Origin: DAHVFK01 sp035310985
Lineage (GTDB): Bacteria > Pseudomonadota > Gammaproteobacteria > Burkholderiales > SG8-39
DNA: 64,000 bases
Direction: 5' to 3'
Assembly: GCA_035310985.1 (NCBI GenBank)
Contig: DATGDH010000027.1
Location: 43,192 to 107,191, forward strand
Below, in pieces: positions 9,460 through 17,751 of this stretch. The translations under genes and the position numbers were made by a program. Every line of letters starts with the position of its first letter. Positions within the stretch are counted from its first letter, which is position 1. The notes under the pieces are model-generated. The model had not been told where the DNA came from and did not search any database. It saw only the letters and a list, made by a program, of their open reading frames with translations.

Positions 9460-9487
9460 TTGCCTCTCGTGACGGCGCTGGTATATT
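9460..9487 (+). promoter_or_regulatory. Candidate promoter for the tusA-sHdr operon
   Basis: In the 173-base gap after soeC, TTGCCT (9460-9465) and TATATT (9482-9487; 5/6 match) are 16 bases apart. Downstream lies a dyad, GGTGGT (9555-9560) and ACCACC (9572-9577) around 11 bases, which could be an operator or leader stem. This suggests the sHdr genes have their own promoter in addition to any read-through from soeABC. Confidence 0.5.
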
Positions 9488-9600
9488 AACGAACTCTAAT
9501 ATTCACCCTGCTCGCAGCCGGGTCTTAACTGCGGTCAAAAGTAGATGGACACGAGGTGGTATAAGCCCAAGACCACCACCGAACGAAAGGGATTGACGCA

Positions 9601-9828
9601 ATGAACTTCGACAAGGAACTCGACGCCCGCGGACTCAACTGCCCGTTGCCGATCCTGCGCGCCAAGAAATCGCTCACCGATATGCAGTCCGGCCAGGTGC
9701 TCAAGATCCTCGCCACCGACCCGGGCTCGGTCAAGGACTTCCAGGCGTTCGCCAAGCAGACCGGCAACGAGCTGCTCGAGCACTCCGAGGCGAACAAGGA
9801 ATTCACCTTCTTCATGAAGCGCAAATAA
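9601..9828 (+). CDS. tusA: Sulfurtransferase carrier protein TusA
   Basis: A 75-residue SirA/TusA-fold protein. It carries sulfane sulfur as a persulfide on C14 of the family CPLP motif and hands it on in the cytoplasm. In sulfur oxidisers it feeds the Dsr or sHdr oxidation system. Here it is the first gene of the sHdr run, 12 bases before hdrC1, and has AAAGGG upstream of the ATG. Its position and intact Cys make it the likely sulfur donor to DsrE-type proteins and LbpA. Confidence 0.93.
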   Translation: MNFDKELDARGLNCPLPILRAKKSLTDMQSGQVLKILATDPGSVKDFQAFAKQTGNELLEHSEANKEFTFFMKRK

Positions 9829-9840
9829 GCAGGAGCGGCC

Positions 9841-10527
9841 GTGGCCACCTACGCCGAGATGCAGGAGATTTTCGACGATATTCGTAGCGATTTTCGTTAC
9901 GAGCACGAACTGAACGGCTGCTTGAACTGCGGCATCTGCACCGCGACCTGCCCCTCGGCGCACTTCTACGACTACAGCCCGCGCGAGATCGTGCAGCTGC
10001 TGTGGACCGAGAACGTCGAGCAGGTGTACGACGCGATGCAGGAGAAGATCTGGGCCTGCGCGCAGTGCATGACCTGCGCGGCGCGCTGCCCGTTCAAGAA
10101 TTCGCCGGGCGGGCTGGTCGCCATCATGCGCGAGGTCGCGATCAAGCACGGCTTCCAGTCGGCGAAGGACGTGCTGCGCCCCTTTGGTCGAGTGATGCTC
10201 AAGCTGATCACCACCGGCAACCAGCTCTCGCCCGACATGATCCAGCCGGATCACTTCCCCGACTGGGGCCCCAACATCCAGAAGGTCGAGGGCGACCTGA
10301 AGACACTCAGGAAGGCGATCCCGATGAAGACGCTGCAGACCACCGACACCGCGTGGGAAGTGGCGCTCAAGACATCCGTCGAGATGTACACGATCTGGGA
10401 GATGACCGGCGTGCTGAAGCAGCTCGAGACGATGGACGAGAACCTGTTCGACGTCATCGAGGACTTCATCGACGAGAAGCGCGAGGAATACGAGGAAATG
10501 CTCGAGGAGCAGGAGGAAGGCGAATGA
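9841..10527 (+). CDS. hdrC1: sHdr complex iron-sulfur subunit HdrC1
   Basis: Heterodisulfide-reductase C-like subunit of 228 residues with two [4Fe-4S] motifs, CLNCGICTATCP (about residues 23-34) and CAQCMTCAARCP (about 77-88). It carries electrons within the sulfur-oxidising Hdr-like complex, which oxidises sulfur bound to a lipoate carrier. GTG start at 9841 behind AGGAG. The C-terminus is strongly acidic (Glu-rich). It overlaps hdrB1 by four bases (ATGA). Confidence 0.9.
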   Translation: MATYAEMQEIFDDIRSDFRYEHELNGCLNCGICTATCPSAHFYDYSPREIVQLLWTENVEQVYDAMQEKIWACAQCMTCAARCPFKNSPGGLVAIMREVAIKHGFQSAKDVLRPFGRVMLKLITTGNQLSPDMIQPDHFPDWGPNIQKVEGDLKTLRKAIPMKTLQTTDTAWEVALKTSVEMYTIWEMTGVLKQLETMDENLFDVIEDFIDEKREEYEEMLEEQEEGE

Positions 10528-11837
10528 GCGGCATTGCGGGGCACGGAGAGTTCTTCCAGCCGACTGACCTGTCGGCGGCGGATGCAGAAAAGGCGACCGA
10601 ATGGGTCAAGAAGCGCGTCGACCGGCGCGAGCTCGACCTCGGCGAGCGTATGGACGACGTGCGCGAGCACATGTGGGAGCTGGAGAAGGAGGGCGAGATC
10701 ATCGTCCACCGCATCGCCGACGCCCACCAGCCGAGGATGGTGAAGACGCTGTTCGGCTGGGACAAGAAGATCCCGACCATGCAGCTCTGGCACCACAAGA
10801 GCTGCGGCCAGTGCGGCAACATTCCGGGCTACCCCACCTCGCTGCTGTGGACGATGAACAAGCTGGGCATGGAGCCCGGCAGGGATTACCTGGACGAGAC
10901 CGACCAGACCTCGTGCACCGCGTGGAACTACCACGGCTCGGGCATCGGCAACGTCGAGTCGCTCGCCGCGGTGTTCCTGAGAAACTTCCACCAGGCCTAC
11001 GTTTCGGGCAAGCGCCTCGGGCACCAGCCGGGGCATTTCTTCCCGCTGGTGCATTGCGGCACCTCGTTCGGCAACTACAAGGAGATCCGCAAGTACCTGA
11101 TCGAGAACGCCACCTTGCGCGAGCGGGTGAAAAAGATCCTCGGCAAGCTCGGGCGCCTGGTAGACGGCAAGCTCGTGATCCCCGAGGAGATCGTGCACTA
11201 CTCCGAGTGGGTGCACGTGATGCGTCGCGATATCGCGAGCAAGCTGCAGAAGATCGACGTTTCGCATCTGCGCGCCACGGTGCACATGGCCTGCCACTAC
11301 TCGAAGATGGTGCACGAGGACGCGATCTACGACCCTGAGGTGCTGGGCGGCAACCGCGCCGCGGTCGGCACCTCGATGGCCGAGGCGCTCGGCGCACAGG
11401 TGATTGACTACTCGACCTGGTACGACTGCTGCGGTTTCGGCTTCCGCCACATCATCTCCGAGCGCGAGTTCACGCGCTCGTTCACCATCGACCGCAAGAT
11501 CAAGGTGGCGCAGGAGGAGGCGAAGGCCGACCTGATGCTCGGCATCGACACCGGCTGCATCACCACCATGGACAAGAACCAGTGGATCGGCCGCGCGCAC
11601 GAGCAGCAGTACTCGATGCCGATCATGGCCGACATCCAATTCGCCGCGCTCGCCTGCGGCGCCGACCCGTTCAAGATCGTGCAGCTGCAGTGGCACGCGA
11701 GCCCCTGCGAGGATGTGGTCGAGAAGATGGGCCTCTCCTGGAGCGAGTCGAAGAAGCGCTTCGAGGAGTACCTGAAGGAAGTCAAGGCGGGCAAGATCGA
11801 GTACCTGTACAAACCCGAGCTCGCGCTAAGCGCATAA
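10524..11837 (+). CDS. hdrB1: sHdr complex subunit HdrB1
   Basis: HdrB-like subunit, 437 residues from the ATG at 10524 that overlaps the hdrC1 stop; open frame upstream is only a shadow of hdrC1. Cys-rich CCG-domain remnants are visible (SCGQCGN, HCGTSFG, ACHYSK, DCCGFGF, DTGCIT). One of the two motifs looks less canonical than in HdrB2, as is usual for the B1 paralogue. The protein probably binds an iron-sulfur centre close to the substrate disulfide. It is four bases from hdrA. Confidence 0.88.
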   Translation: MSGIAGHGEFFQPTDLSAADAEKATEWVKKRVDRRELDLGERMDDVREHMWELEKEGEIIVHRIADAHQPRMVKTLFGWDKKIPTMQLWHHKSCGQCGNIPGYPTSLLWTMNKLGMEPGRDYLDETDQTSCTAWNYHGSGIGNVESLAAVFLRNFHQAYVSGKRLGHQPGHFFPLVHCGTSFGNYKEIRKYLIENATLRERVKKILGKLGRLVDGKLVIPEEIVHYSEWVHVMRRDIASKLQKIDVSHLRATVHMACHYSKMVHEDAIYDPEVLGGNRAAVGTSMAEALGAQVIDYSTWYDCCGFGFRHIISEREFTRSFTIDRKIKVAQEEAKADLMLGIDTGCITTMDKNQWIGRAHEQQYSMPIMADIQFAALACGADPFKIVQLQWHASPCEDVVEKMGLSWSESKKRFEEYLKEVKAGKIEYLYKPELALSA

Positions 11838-11841
11838 CGAG

Positions 11842-12894
11842 ATGAACGACACGATACTGGTGGTCGGCGCAGGGCCGACCGGACTGTCCGCGGCGCACGG
11901 CATCGCGTCGGTGGGACGCAAGGTAGTGCTGGTCGAGAAGAGCGACCGCCTTGGCGGCGCGCCGATCCACTCCGGCTACGCGAAGCTGGTGCCCTCGGGC
12001 GAGTGGGCCAAGGACGCCATCGGGCGGATGATCGAGCGGGTCGAGAAGAATTCCCTGGTGACCGTATTCAAGGAAACCAAGGTCGCCAAGCTCGACGGGG
12101 AGCATGGCAACTTCAGCGCGACCCTTTCCGACGGGCAAACGGTGAAGGCGGCCGCAGTGGTGCTCGGCACCGGCTTCACGCACTTCGACTCGATCAACAA
12201 GCCGGAGTGGGGCTTCGGCACCTACGAGGACGTGGTCACCACCACGCAGGTCGAGCAGATGGTGGGGGCGCACAAGATCGCCTGCCCGTCCGACGGACGT
12301 ACGCCCGAGCGCGTGGCGATCCTGCTGTGCGTGGGCTCGCGCGACCGGCAGATCGGACGCGAGTGGTGCTCGAAGATCTGCTGCACGGTATCGACCAACC
12401 TGGCGATGGAGATCAAGGAGCTCTCGCCGAAGACGGACGTGTACATCTACTACATGGACATCCGCACCTTCGGCCTGTACGAGGACAAGTTCTACTGGAA
12501 GTCGCAGGAGGAGTTCCGCACCAAGTTCGTCAAGGCGCGCATCGCCGAGGTGACCATCGCGCCGGACGGCAAGAAGCTGCTGGTGAAGGGCGAGGACACG
12601 CTGGTCAAGCGCCCGATCGTGATCCCGTTCGACCTGGTGGTGCACGCCATCGGCATGGACCCGAACGAGGACAACCCCGAGATCGCCAAGGTGTTCGGCG
12701 TGGGCCTGGAGAGCCATGGCTTCCTCGATCGCGGAGAGCACTACACCAGCTCCTTTGCCTCGACGCGGCCGGGCATCTACGTCGGCGGCTCCGCGCTCGG
12801 TCCCGAGGACATTGACACCTGCGTGTCGCACGGCCTGGCGATGGCCATGCGCGCGGTCGGCGACCTGGCTGCGCTCGAGCGCAAGGCCGCCTGA
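11842..12894 (+). CDS. hdrA: sHdr complex flavoprotein subunit HdrA
   Basis: FAD subunit of 350 residues. The N-terminal Rossmann motif is GAGPTGLSAAHG with the second strand ending VEKSDRLGG, and a Cys cluster (CSKICC) sits near residue 177. It is much shorter than methanogen HdrA, as known for sHdrA, and lacks the extra ferredoxin domains. It is expected to take electrons from the B/C subunits, perhaps to NAD+; that step is inference. It lies in the middle of the operon. Confidence 0.9.
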   Translation: MNDTILVVGAGPTGLSAAHGIASVGRKVVLVEKSDRLGGAPIHSGYAKLVPSGEWAKDAIGRMIERVEKNSLVTVFKETKVAKLDGEHGNFSATLSDGQTVKAAAVVLGTGFTHFDSINKPEWGFGTYEDVVTTTQVEQMVGAHKIACPSDGRTPERVAILLCVGSRDRQIGREWCSKICCTVSTNLAMEIKELSPKTDVYIYYMDIRTFGLYEDKFYWKSQEEFRTKFVKARIAEVTIAPDGKKLLVKGEDTLVKRPIVIPFDLVVHAIGMDPNEDNPEIAKVFGVGLESHGFLDRGEHYTSSFASTRPGIYVGGSALGPEDIDTCVSHGLAMAMRAVGDLAALERKAA

Positions 12895-12908
12895 GCGGCG
12901 CAACTGCG

Positions 12909-13646
12909 ATGCTGCAGCTCGACGCCGAGCGCTTCGCGAGGCATTTCTCCGATTTCGTGGCGCTGGCCGACGCGGGGGTGGGGTTGCAGGCCTACGTCGG
13001 GCTGCTCGAAGCCAAGCATCGCCTGTTCGCCGCGCTGCTGGCGGCGCCGGCGCGCATCGACCTCGGCGCCGCGGAGACGCTGCTCGAGTCGGTGTTTCCC
13101 GCGCGCCGCAAGCTCTATCCGCTGATCGAGGCGCTCGGCGCGGCGCGCTTCTCCGAGCGCGTGGCGCGGCTGCTCGGCGGCGAGGCGACGATCGAGGCGT
13201 TCTGCGACTCGCTCGACTACCCGCACGAGCGCGCGATGCAGAGAAAGCTGCGCGGCGCGGCGCGCGACTTCGCCGCCGAGCTGCTGCACTTCGCCGACCC
13301 GCGCGCGCATCCGCTGATGACGCGCTGGGTGTGGGACGCCTCCTCGGGCAGCGGCGCGCTGCGCGAGTTGATGAAGGCGGAGCATGCCGGCGGCGTGGAC
13401 CATGCCGCGGCGCGGGACTGGATGTACGAACGCTTCGGCGAGCAGGGCATCTGGCGCGAGCAGCACTGGCTCGCCGATCTGGTGCTCGCGATGGCCTACG
13501 TGGGCTACTTCCGCGCGATGACGGGCGGAGTGCTCGGCTCGGACTTCACGCGCGCCAGCACTCCCGACGAGCAGCTGCGCAAGCTGCTCGGCGTCGACGG
13601 CGGCAACCGCTCGCGGGTGAGGAAATCTTCCGCGACGATTCACTAG
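12909..13646 (+). CDS. sHdr-associated hypothetical protein (Hyp)
   Basis: A mostly alpha-helical, soluble 245-residue protein with a single Cys, no cofactor motif and no membrane segment. Its position between hdrA and hdrC2 is the fixed place of the unnamed Hyp gene of type-I sHdr clusters, which is why it is assigned to the system. Its function is unknown. A structural or assembly role is possible; with one Cys an electron-transfer role is unlikely. It starts 14 bases after hdrA and ends 9 bases before hdrC2. Confidence 0.82.
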   Translation: MLQLDAERFARHFSDFVALADAGVGLQAYVGLLEAKHRLFAALLAAPARIDLGAAETLLESVFPARRKLYPLIEALGAARFSERVARLLGGEATIEAFCDSLDYPHERAMQRKLRGAARDFAAELLHFADPRAHPLMTRWVWDASSGSGALRELMKAEHAGGVDHAAARDWMYERFGEQGIWREQHWLADLVLAMAYVGYFRAMTGGVLGSDFTRASTPDEQLRKLLGVDGGNRSRVRKSSATIH

Positions 13647-13655
13647 GAAAGACGA

Positions 13656-14417
13656 ATGCCGATTCACGAAAAGTCTCTCATCGATCCGAATCAGGTCCTC
13701 ACCGCCGAGAAGCTGGTGGTCGAGGGCGTGGACGTGTCCGGGCACTGGAACACGATGATCCTGCCGCGCACGGTGGCGGACTACGATCCGGAATTCGCGA
13801 AGACCATCGGGTCGCTGCCGGGCGGCGAGAACGTGCACCGCTGCTGGCAATGCGGCTCGTGCACCAACTCCTGCACCATGTATGCGATCAACACCGACTT
13901 CAACCCGCGCTACTGGATCTACTGCACCAACCTCGGGCTGCAGTCGGAGATCGTCAAGGACAAGGACATCATCTGGCAGTGCGTGTCGTGCAACAAGTGC
14001 ACCAGCATCTGCCCGAAGGACGTGCGGCCCGAGGGCGTGATGAAGGCGCTGGCGCACTGGCTGGAGATGGAAGGCCACACGCCGAAGTCGAATTCCTCGG
14101 TGTTCGACGAGGAGTTCACGCGCCAGTGCATCGAGCGCGGGCGCATCGAGGACAGCGAGGTAATGTTCAACTTCTTCAGGAAGACCGGCGTCGACATCGT
14201 CGAGCTGGTGAAGAAGGGCTGGCTCGGCATCTTCGTCGCGCGCATGAACAACCTGCCGCTGCTGAAGGAAGGCAGGATCGGCAAGTTTCTCGCGCGCCTG
14301 CCGATCACCGGACCGCTCAAGATGGGCTGGATGATGGTGTTCAAGCCGCGCACGCGCGGCTGGGCGAAGACCGGCGCCGTATTGCAGGCGTATCTCAAGG
14401 AACAGAAACATGTCTAA
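13656..14417 (+). CDS. hdrC2: sHdr complex iron-sulfur subunit HdrC2
   Basis: Second HdrC-like subunit, 253 residues, with two cluster motifs: CWQCGSCTNSC (about residues 66-76) and CVSCNKCTSICP (about 109-120). The first ends in Cys-Thr rather than the usual Cys-Pro. It pairs with HdrB2, whose start it overlaps by eight bases, to form the second B/C arm of the sHdr complex. Confidence 0.9.
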   Translation: MPIHEKSLIDPNQVLTAEKLVVEGVDVSGHWNTMILPRTVADYDPEFAKTIGSLPGGENVHRCWQCGSCTNSCTMYAINTDFNPRYWIYCTNLGLQSEIVKDKDIIWQCVSCNKCTSICPKDVRPEGVMKALAHWLEMEGHTPKSNSSVFDEEFTRQCIERGRIEDSEVMFNFFRKTGVDIVELVKKGWLGIFVARMNNLPLLKEGRIGKFLARLPITGPLKMGWMMVFKPRTRGWAKTGAVLQAYLKEQKHV

Positions 14418-15321
14418 GGTGGCTTACTACCCCGGCTGCGCGCTGGAAGGTTCGGGCGGGCCCTACGACCGCTCGACGCGCGCGCTCGTCAAGGAGCTCG
14501 GGCTCGAGATGCACGAGCTTGCGGACTGGAACTGCTGCGGCGCGATGGAGGTGAAGAACGTCCACCCGATGCTGCAGACCTACATGTCGGCGCGCAACCT
14601 CGCGATCGCCTCGGAGAAGATGGGCTTCGACACCGTGATGGCGCCGTGCAACGGCTGCTACCACAACCTGAAGAAGGCGGAGTACGAGTGCGCCACCTCG
14701 GCCGAGACCATGCATACCGTGCAGGACCTGGCCAAGAAGGCCGACGACCCGGTGTACAAGGGCGACGTGCGCACGGTGCACCTGCTCGAGTGGCTTATGG
14801 AGGAGCTCGGCACCGAGGGCATCAAGGCGAAGCTGAAGAATTCGCTCAAAGGCGTGAAGATCGCCAACTACTACGGCTGCATGTACACGCGCCCGCGCCA
14901 GATCTTCCCCGAGAAGGACCAGGGGCCGGGCTCGGAGTCGAGCAACAAGCCGCACTTCATGGACGACCTGCTCGCCGCGGCCGGCGCGGTGAACGTCGAC
15001 TACCCGCTCAAGACCGCCTGCTGCGGCGGAGCGCACACGCTGTCGGACTCCGACACCTCGACACAGTTGGTGCTCAACCTCCTTCAGGCGGCCGAGGACT
15101 GCGGCGCCGAAGTGATCGCCACCGAGTGCCCGACCTGCCACTCCGGCCTGGAGATGCACCAGGTGCGGGCGGAGACGAAGTTCGGCATCAAGACGAAGGT
15201 GAAGATCCTCTACTTCACGCAGCTCCTGGGCCTCGCGCTCGGGCTGTCGGCGCGCAAGGTCGCGATTCACGAGAACGTCAGCGACTCGATCGACCTGCTC
15301 GAGGAGAAAGGCATAATCTAG
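14410..15321 (+). CDS. hdrB2: sHdr complex catalytic subunit HdrB2
   Basis: HdrB-like subunit of 303 residues with two complete CCG domains: GC then NCCGAME then CNGC, and GC then ACCGGAH then CPTC. These bind the non-cubane [4Fe-4S] clusters that attack disulfides in HdrB. It is therefore the best candidate for the site acting on the lipoate-bound sulfur. It overlaps hdrC2 and ends three bases before a lipoate-binding protein gene, tying enzyme and carrier together. Confidence 0.91.
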   Translation: MSKVAYYPGCALEGSGGPYDRSTRALVKELGLEMHELADWNCCGAMEVKNVHPMLQTYMSARNLAIASEKMGFDTVMAPCNGCYHNLKKAEYECATSAETMHTVQDLAKKADDPVYKGDVRTVHLLEWLMEELGTEGIKAKLKNSLKGVKIANYYGCMYTRPRQIFPEKDQGPGSESSNKPHFMDDLLAAAGAVNVDYPLKTACCGGAHTLSDSDTSTQLVLNLLQAAEDCGAEVIATECPTCHSGLEMHQVRAETKFGIKTKVKILYFTQLLGLALGLSARKVAIHENVSDSIDLLEEKGII

Positions 15322-15324
15322 CGG

Positions 15325-15768
15325 ATGGCGATCTGCAACGGCTGCGAGGTGCGCCCCGAGCTCCACTACGACGCCGAATTCCAGATCTGGGTGCGCGTGG
15401 AGGAGGACGGGGCGGTGAGCATCGGCATGACCGACATCTCGCAGACCCGCGCGGGCAGGATCATGCACGTGCGTGTCCGCCGGCCCGGCAGCGCGCGCCC
15501 GCGCGGCAAGCCGGTCGCCACGGTCGAAACCGGCAAGTGGGCCGGCCCGGTCCCCAATCCCTTCGACTGCGTGATCGAGGCCGCGAACGAGGCGGTACTC
15601 GATTCTCCCGCGCGCATCAACCGCGACCCCTACGGCGAATGGATCGCGCGCGTGCGTCCCTCCATGCCGATCGCCGAGGCCCTCGCCGGCTTGGTGACGG
15701 GCGCGGCGGCCGAGGCCGCCTTTTGCGAACGCTGCCGCGCAGACGGCGTGCAGTGCAAGCGCGTTTGA
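15325..15768 (+). CDS. lbpA1: Lipoate-binding protein LbpA, Cys-rich paralogue
   Basis: GcvH-like carrier of 147 residues. The lipoylation site is K71 in ETGKWAGP, matching the E-S/T-G-K-W motif of LbpA proteins. It presents the lipoate arm on which sHdr is thought to oxidise sulfur. Unlike the neighbouring LbpA2 it has a CxxC at its extreme N-terminus (C4, C7) and C134, C137 and C144 at the C-terminus, suggesting a disulfide or metal site. It starts 3 bases after hdrB2. The name LbpA1 follows gene order here. Confidence 0.88.
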   Translation: MAICNGCEVRPELHYDAEFQIWVRVEEDGAVSIGMTDISQTRAGRIMHVRVRRPGSARPRGKPVATVETGKWAGPVPNPFDCVIEAANEAVLDSPARINRDPYGEWIARVRPSMPIAEALAGLVTGAAAEAAFCERCRADGVQCKRV

Positions 15769-15776
15769 CGTAGGTC

Positions 15777-16184
15777 ATGACCCGCGCGGCCGACGCGAGC
15801 AAGTATGTCGATCACGAGGAAAAGTCGGTCGTCATCGTGATGACGAGCGGACCTTCGAGTCCTGGGCGCTGCGCCACGCCGTTCTACATCGGGGCGCTGC
15901 TCGCCTCGATGGACGCCGAGGTGACGATCTTCTTCACCATGGAAGGCGTGCGCCTGGTGCAGACCGGCGTCGCCGAGAGCTTGACGGCGGTGGAAGGCGG
16001 GAAAAGAATCATCGAGTTCATGCGCGACGCGAAGTCCGCGGGCGTTAGGTTCCATGCCTGCCGGCCCGCGCTGCCGGGCTACGACATCGAACCGGTCGAC
16101 CTGATCCCGGAGATCGACGAGGTGTCGAGCGGCGGCGCGCTCGCCGACATGATCCTTTCCTGCGACAAGGTACTGTTTTTCTGA
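15777..16184 (+). CDS. DsrE-family sulfur carrier protein
   Basis: A 135-residue DsrE/DsrF-like protein: Rossmann-like beta strand VVIVMTSGP, then a helix and EVTIFFTMEGVRL, typical of the family. Cys residues C32, C95 (HACRP) and C129 (SCDKVLFF) could carry a persulfide. Such proteins relay sulfur between TusA and LbpA in sHdr organisms. It lies between the two LbpA genes, 8 bases after the first and 13 before the second, which fits that role. The exact DsrE subgroup (for example DsrE3) is not settled by eye. Confidence 0.82.
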   Translation: MTRAADASKYVDHEEKSVVIVMTSGPSSPGRCATPFYIGALLASMDAEVTIFFTMEGVRLVQTGVAESLTAVEGGKRIIEFMRDAKSAGVRFHACRPALPGYDIEPVDLIPEIDEVSSGGALADMILSCDKVLFF

Positions 16185-16197
16185 GGAGGAATTCCCG

Positions 16198-16638
16198 ATG
16201 GCTTCGGTCAAGAACTGCAACCTGCCCGACGACCTGTACTACAACGTCGAGAACAACGTGTGGGCGCGCAAGGAGGCCGACGGCACGGTGACCATCGGCA
16301 TGACCGCGTACGCCTGCGCGCTCGCCGGCGAGGTGGTCGCCTATACGCCGAAGAAGGTCGGCCGCTCGGTCGAGCTGAACAAGTCCGCCGCGACCATCGA
16401 GTCGGGCAAGTGGGTCGGGCCTGTCAAGACCCCGGTGGGCGGCGAAGTGGTGGCGATAAACGATGCGGTGAGCGCGAACCCGAAGAGCATCAATGCCGAT
16501 CCCTACGGCAACGGGTGGCTCGTCAAGCTCAAGCCCGGCAACTGGGACGGCGACGCCGCCGCGCTCGTGACCGGAAGCGCGGCGGTCAAGGCCTTCGAGG
16601 CCAAGATGGCCGCCGACGGCTTCGCCGGCTGCCCCTAG
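16198..16638 (+). CDS. lbpA2: Lipoate-binding protein LbpA2
   Basis: GcvH-like lipoylated carrier of 146 residues with the lipoyl lysine K71 in ESGKWVGP. The N-terminal NCNLPDDLYY and C-terminal DGFAGCP, each with one Cys, are typical of LbpA proteins and absent from GcvH of glycine cleavage. A strong GAGGAGGA site precedes the ATG, suggesting high expression. No glycine cleavage genes are nearby, and lipoate assembly genes follow at once. Confidence 0.92.
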   Translation: MASVKNCNLPDDLYYNVENNVWARKEADGTVTIGMTAYACALAGEVVAYTPKKVGRSVELNKSAATIESGKWVGPVKTPVGGEVVAINDAVSANPKSINADPYGNGWLVKLKPGNWDGDAAALVTGSAAVKAFEAKMAADGFAGCP

Positions 16639-16641
16639 AGC

Positions 16642-17751
16642 GTGAGCGGCTGGGCCGAAATCGCAGCGGGTATCGAAGCGCTCGAACCGGCGCGGCTCGA
16701 TCACGCACTGATTGAGCGCCTGGCGGAGGCGCAGGGTATCGCGCGCCCCATCAATTTCTATACGCCGACCTTCAAGGCGTACGCCTCGAGCGAGATTTCC
16801 GCCTGCGGCAAGAGCGCCTGGCCGGCGGTGTCGATCACCGGCGGCGCGTGCAAGCTGCAGTGCGACCACTGCAAGGCGAAGGTGCTCGAGCCGATGATTC
16901 CGGCGACGACGCCCGAGGCGCTGTGGCGCGTGGTGAACGAGCAGATCGCGCTCGGTGCGAAGGGGATGCTGCTCACCGGCGGCTCGAACCACCGCGACGA
17001 GGTCGAGTACGGACCGTTCCTGCCGGTAGTGCGGCGCGTGAAGGACGCGCATCCCGCATTCCGCATCGCCATCCACACCGCGCTCGTCGATGCGGGGATG
17101 GCGCGCGCGATGCAGGACTCGGGCATCGACGCCGCGATGCTGGACGTGATCGGCGCGCAGGACACCGTGTCGCAGGTCTACCACCTGCGCCGTCCGGTCG
17201 AGGATTTCGAGCGCTCGCTCGAGACGCTGGTCGCTACCTCGATGAAGGTGGTGCCGCACATCGTGATCGGCCTGCACTACGGCAGGATGCTCGGCGAATG
17301 GCGCGCGCTCGAGATGATCGCGCGCCACCGCCCCGCGGCGCTGGTGCTGGTGGTCGTGATGCCGTTCTACGCGCCGGCGGGCAGGCCGTTCGCAACGCCC
17401 TCGTCGCGCGAGGTCGGGCGCTTCTTCCTCGACGCGCGCGCGGCGCTTCCCGAACTGCCGATCCTGCTCGGCTGCGCGCGCCCCGCGGGGCGCGCCAAGC
17501 TCGAGATCGACGCCTACGCGGTGATGGCGGGGCTCGAGGGCATCGCGCACCCGGCGGAGGGCTCGGTCGAGCTCGCGCTGGGGCTCGGGCGCGAGGTCAA
17601 GGTGACGCCCGCGTGCTGCTCGATCGCGGTCGGCGAGGAAGTTCTCGCGCTCGAGGATCCGGCCGCGCCGCGCATCGATCCGCGCCTCGTGGTCGAGGCC
17701 GAACGGCGCGCCGCCTCGAGGATCTCTCGGATCCCGGTGGTCGCCGCGTGA
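16642..17751 (+). CDS. lipS1: Radical SAM lipoyl synthase LipS1
   Basis: Radical SAM enzyme of 369 residues with CxxxCxxC at C70, C74 and C77 (CKLQCDHC). In the LipS1/LipS2 pathway the two enzymes together insert two sulfurs into octanoyl-LbpA, replacing LipA. It is identified from this motif, its size and its place next to lbpA and a lipoate ligase. GTG start at 16642, three bases after lbpA2; it overlaps the ligase gene by four bases (GTGA). Confidence 0.87.
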   Translation: MSGWAEIAAGIEALEPARLDHALIERLAEAQGIARPINFYTPTFKAYASSEISACGKSAWPAVSITGGACKLQCDHCKAKVLEPMIPATTPEALWRVVNEQIALGAKGMLLTGGSNHRDEVEYGPFLPVVRRVKDAHPAFRIAIHTALVDAGMARAMQDSGIDAAMLDVIGAQDTVSQVYHLRRPVEDFERSLETLVATSMKVVPHIVIGLHYGRMLGEWRALEMIARHRPAALVLVVVMPFYAPAGRPFATPSSREVGRFFLDARAALPELPILLGCARPAGRAKLEIDAYAVMAGLEGIAHPAEGSVELALGLGREVKVTPACCSIAVGEEVLALEDPAAPRIDPRLVVEAERRAASRISRIPVVAA

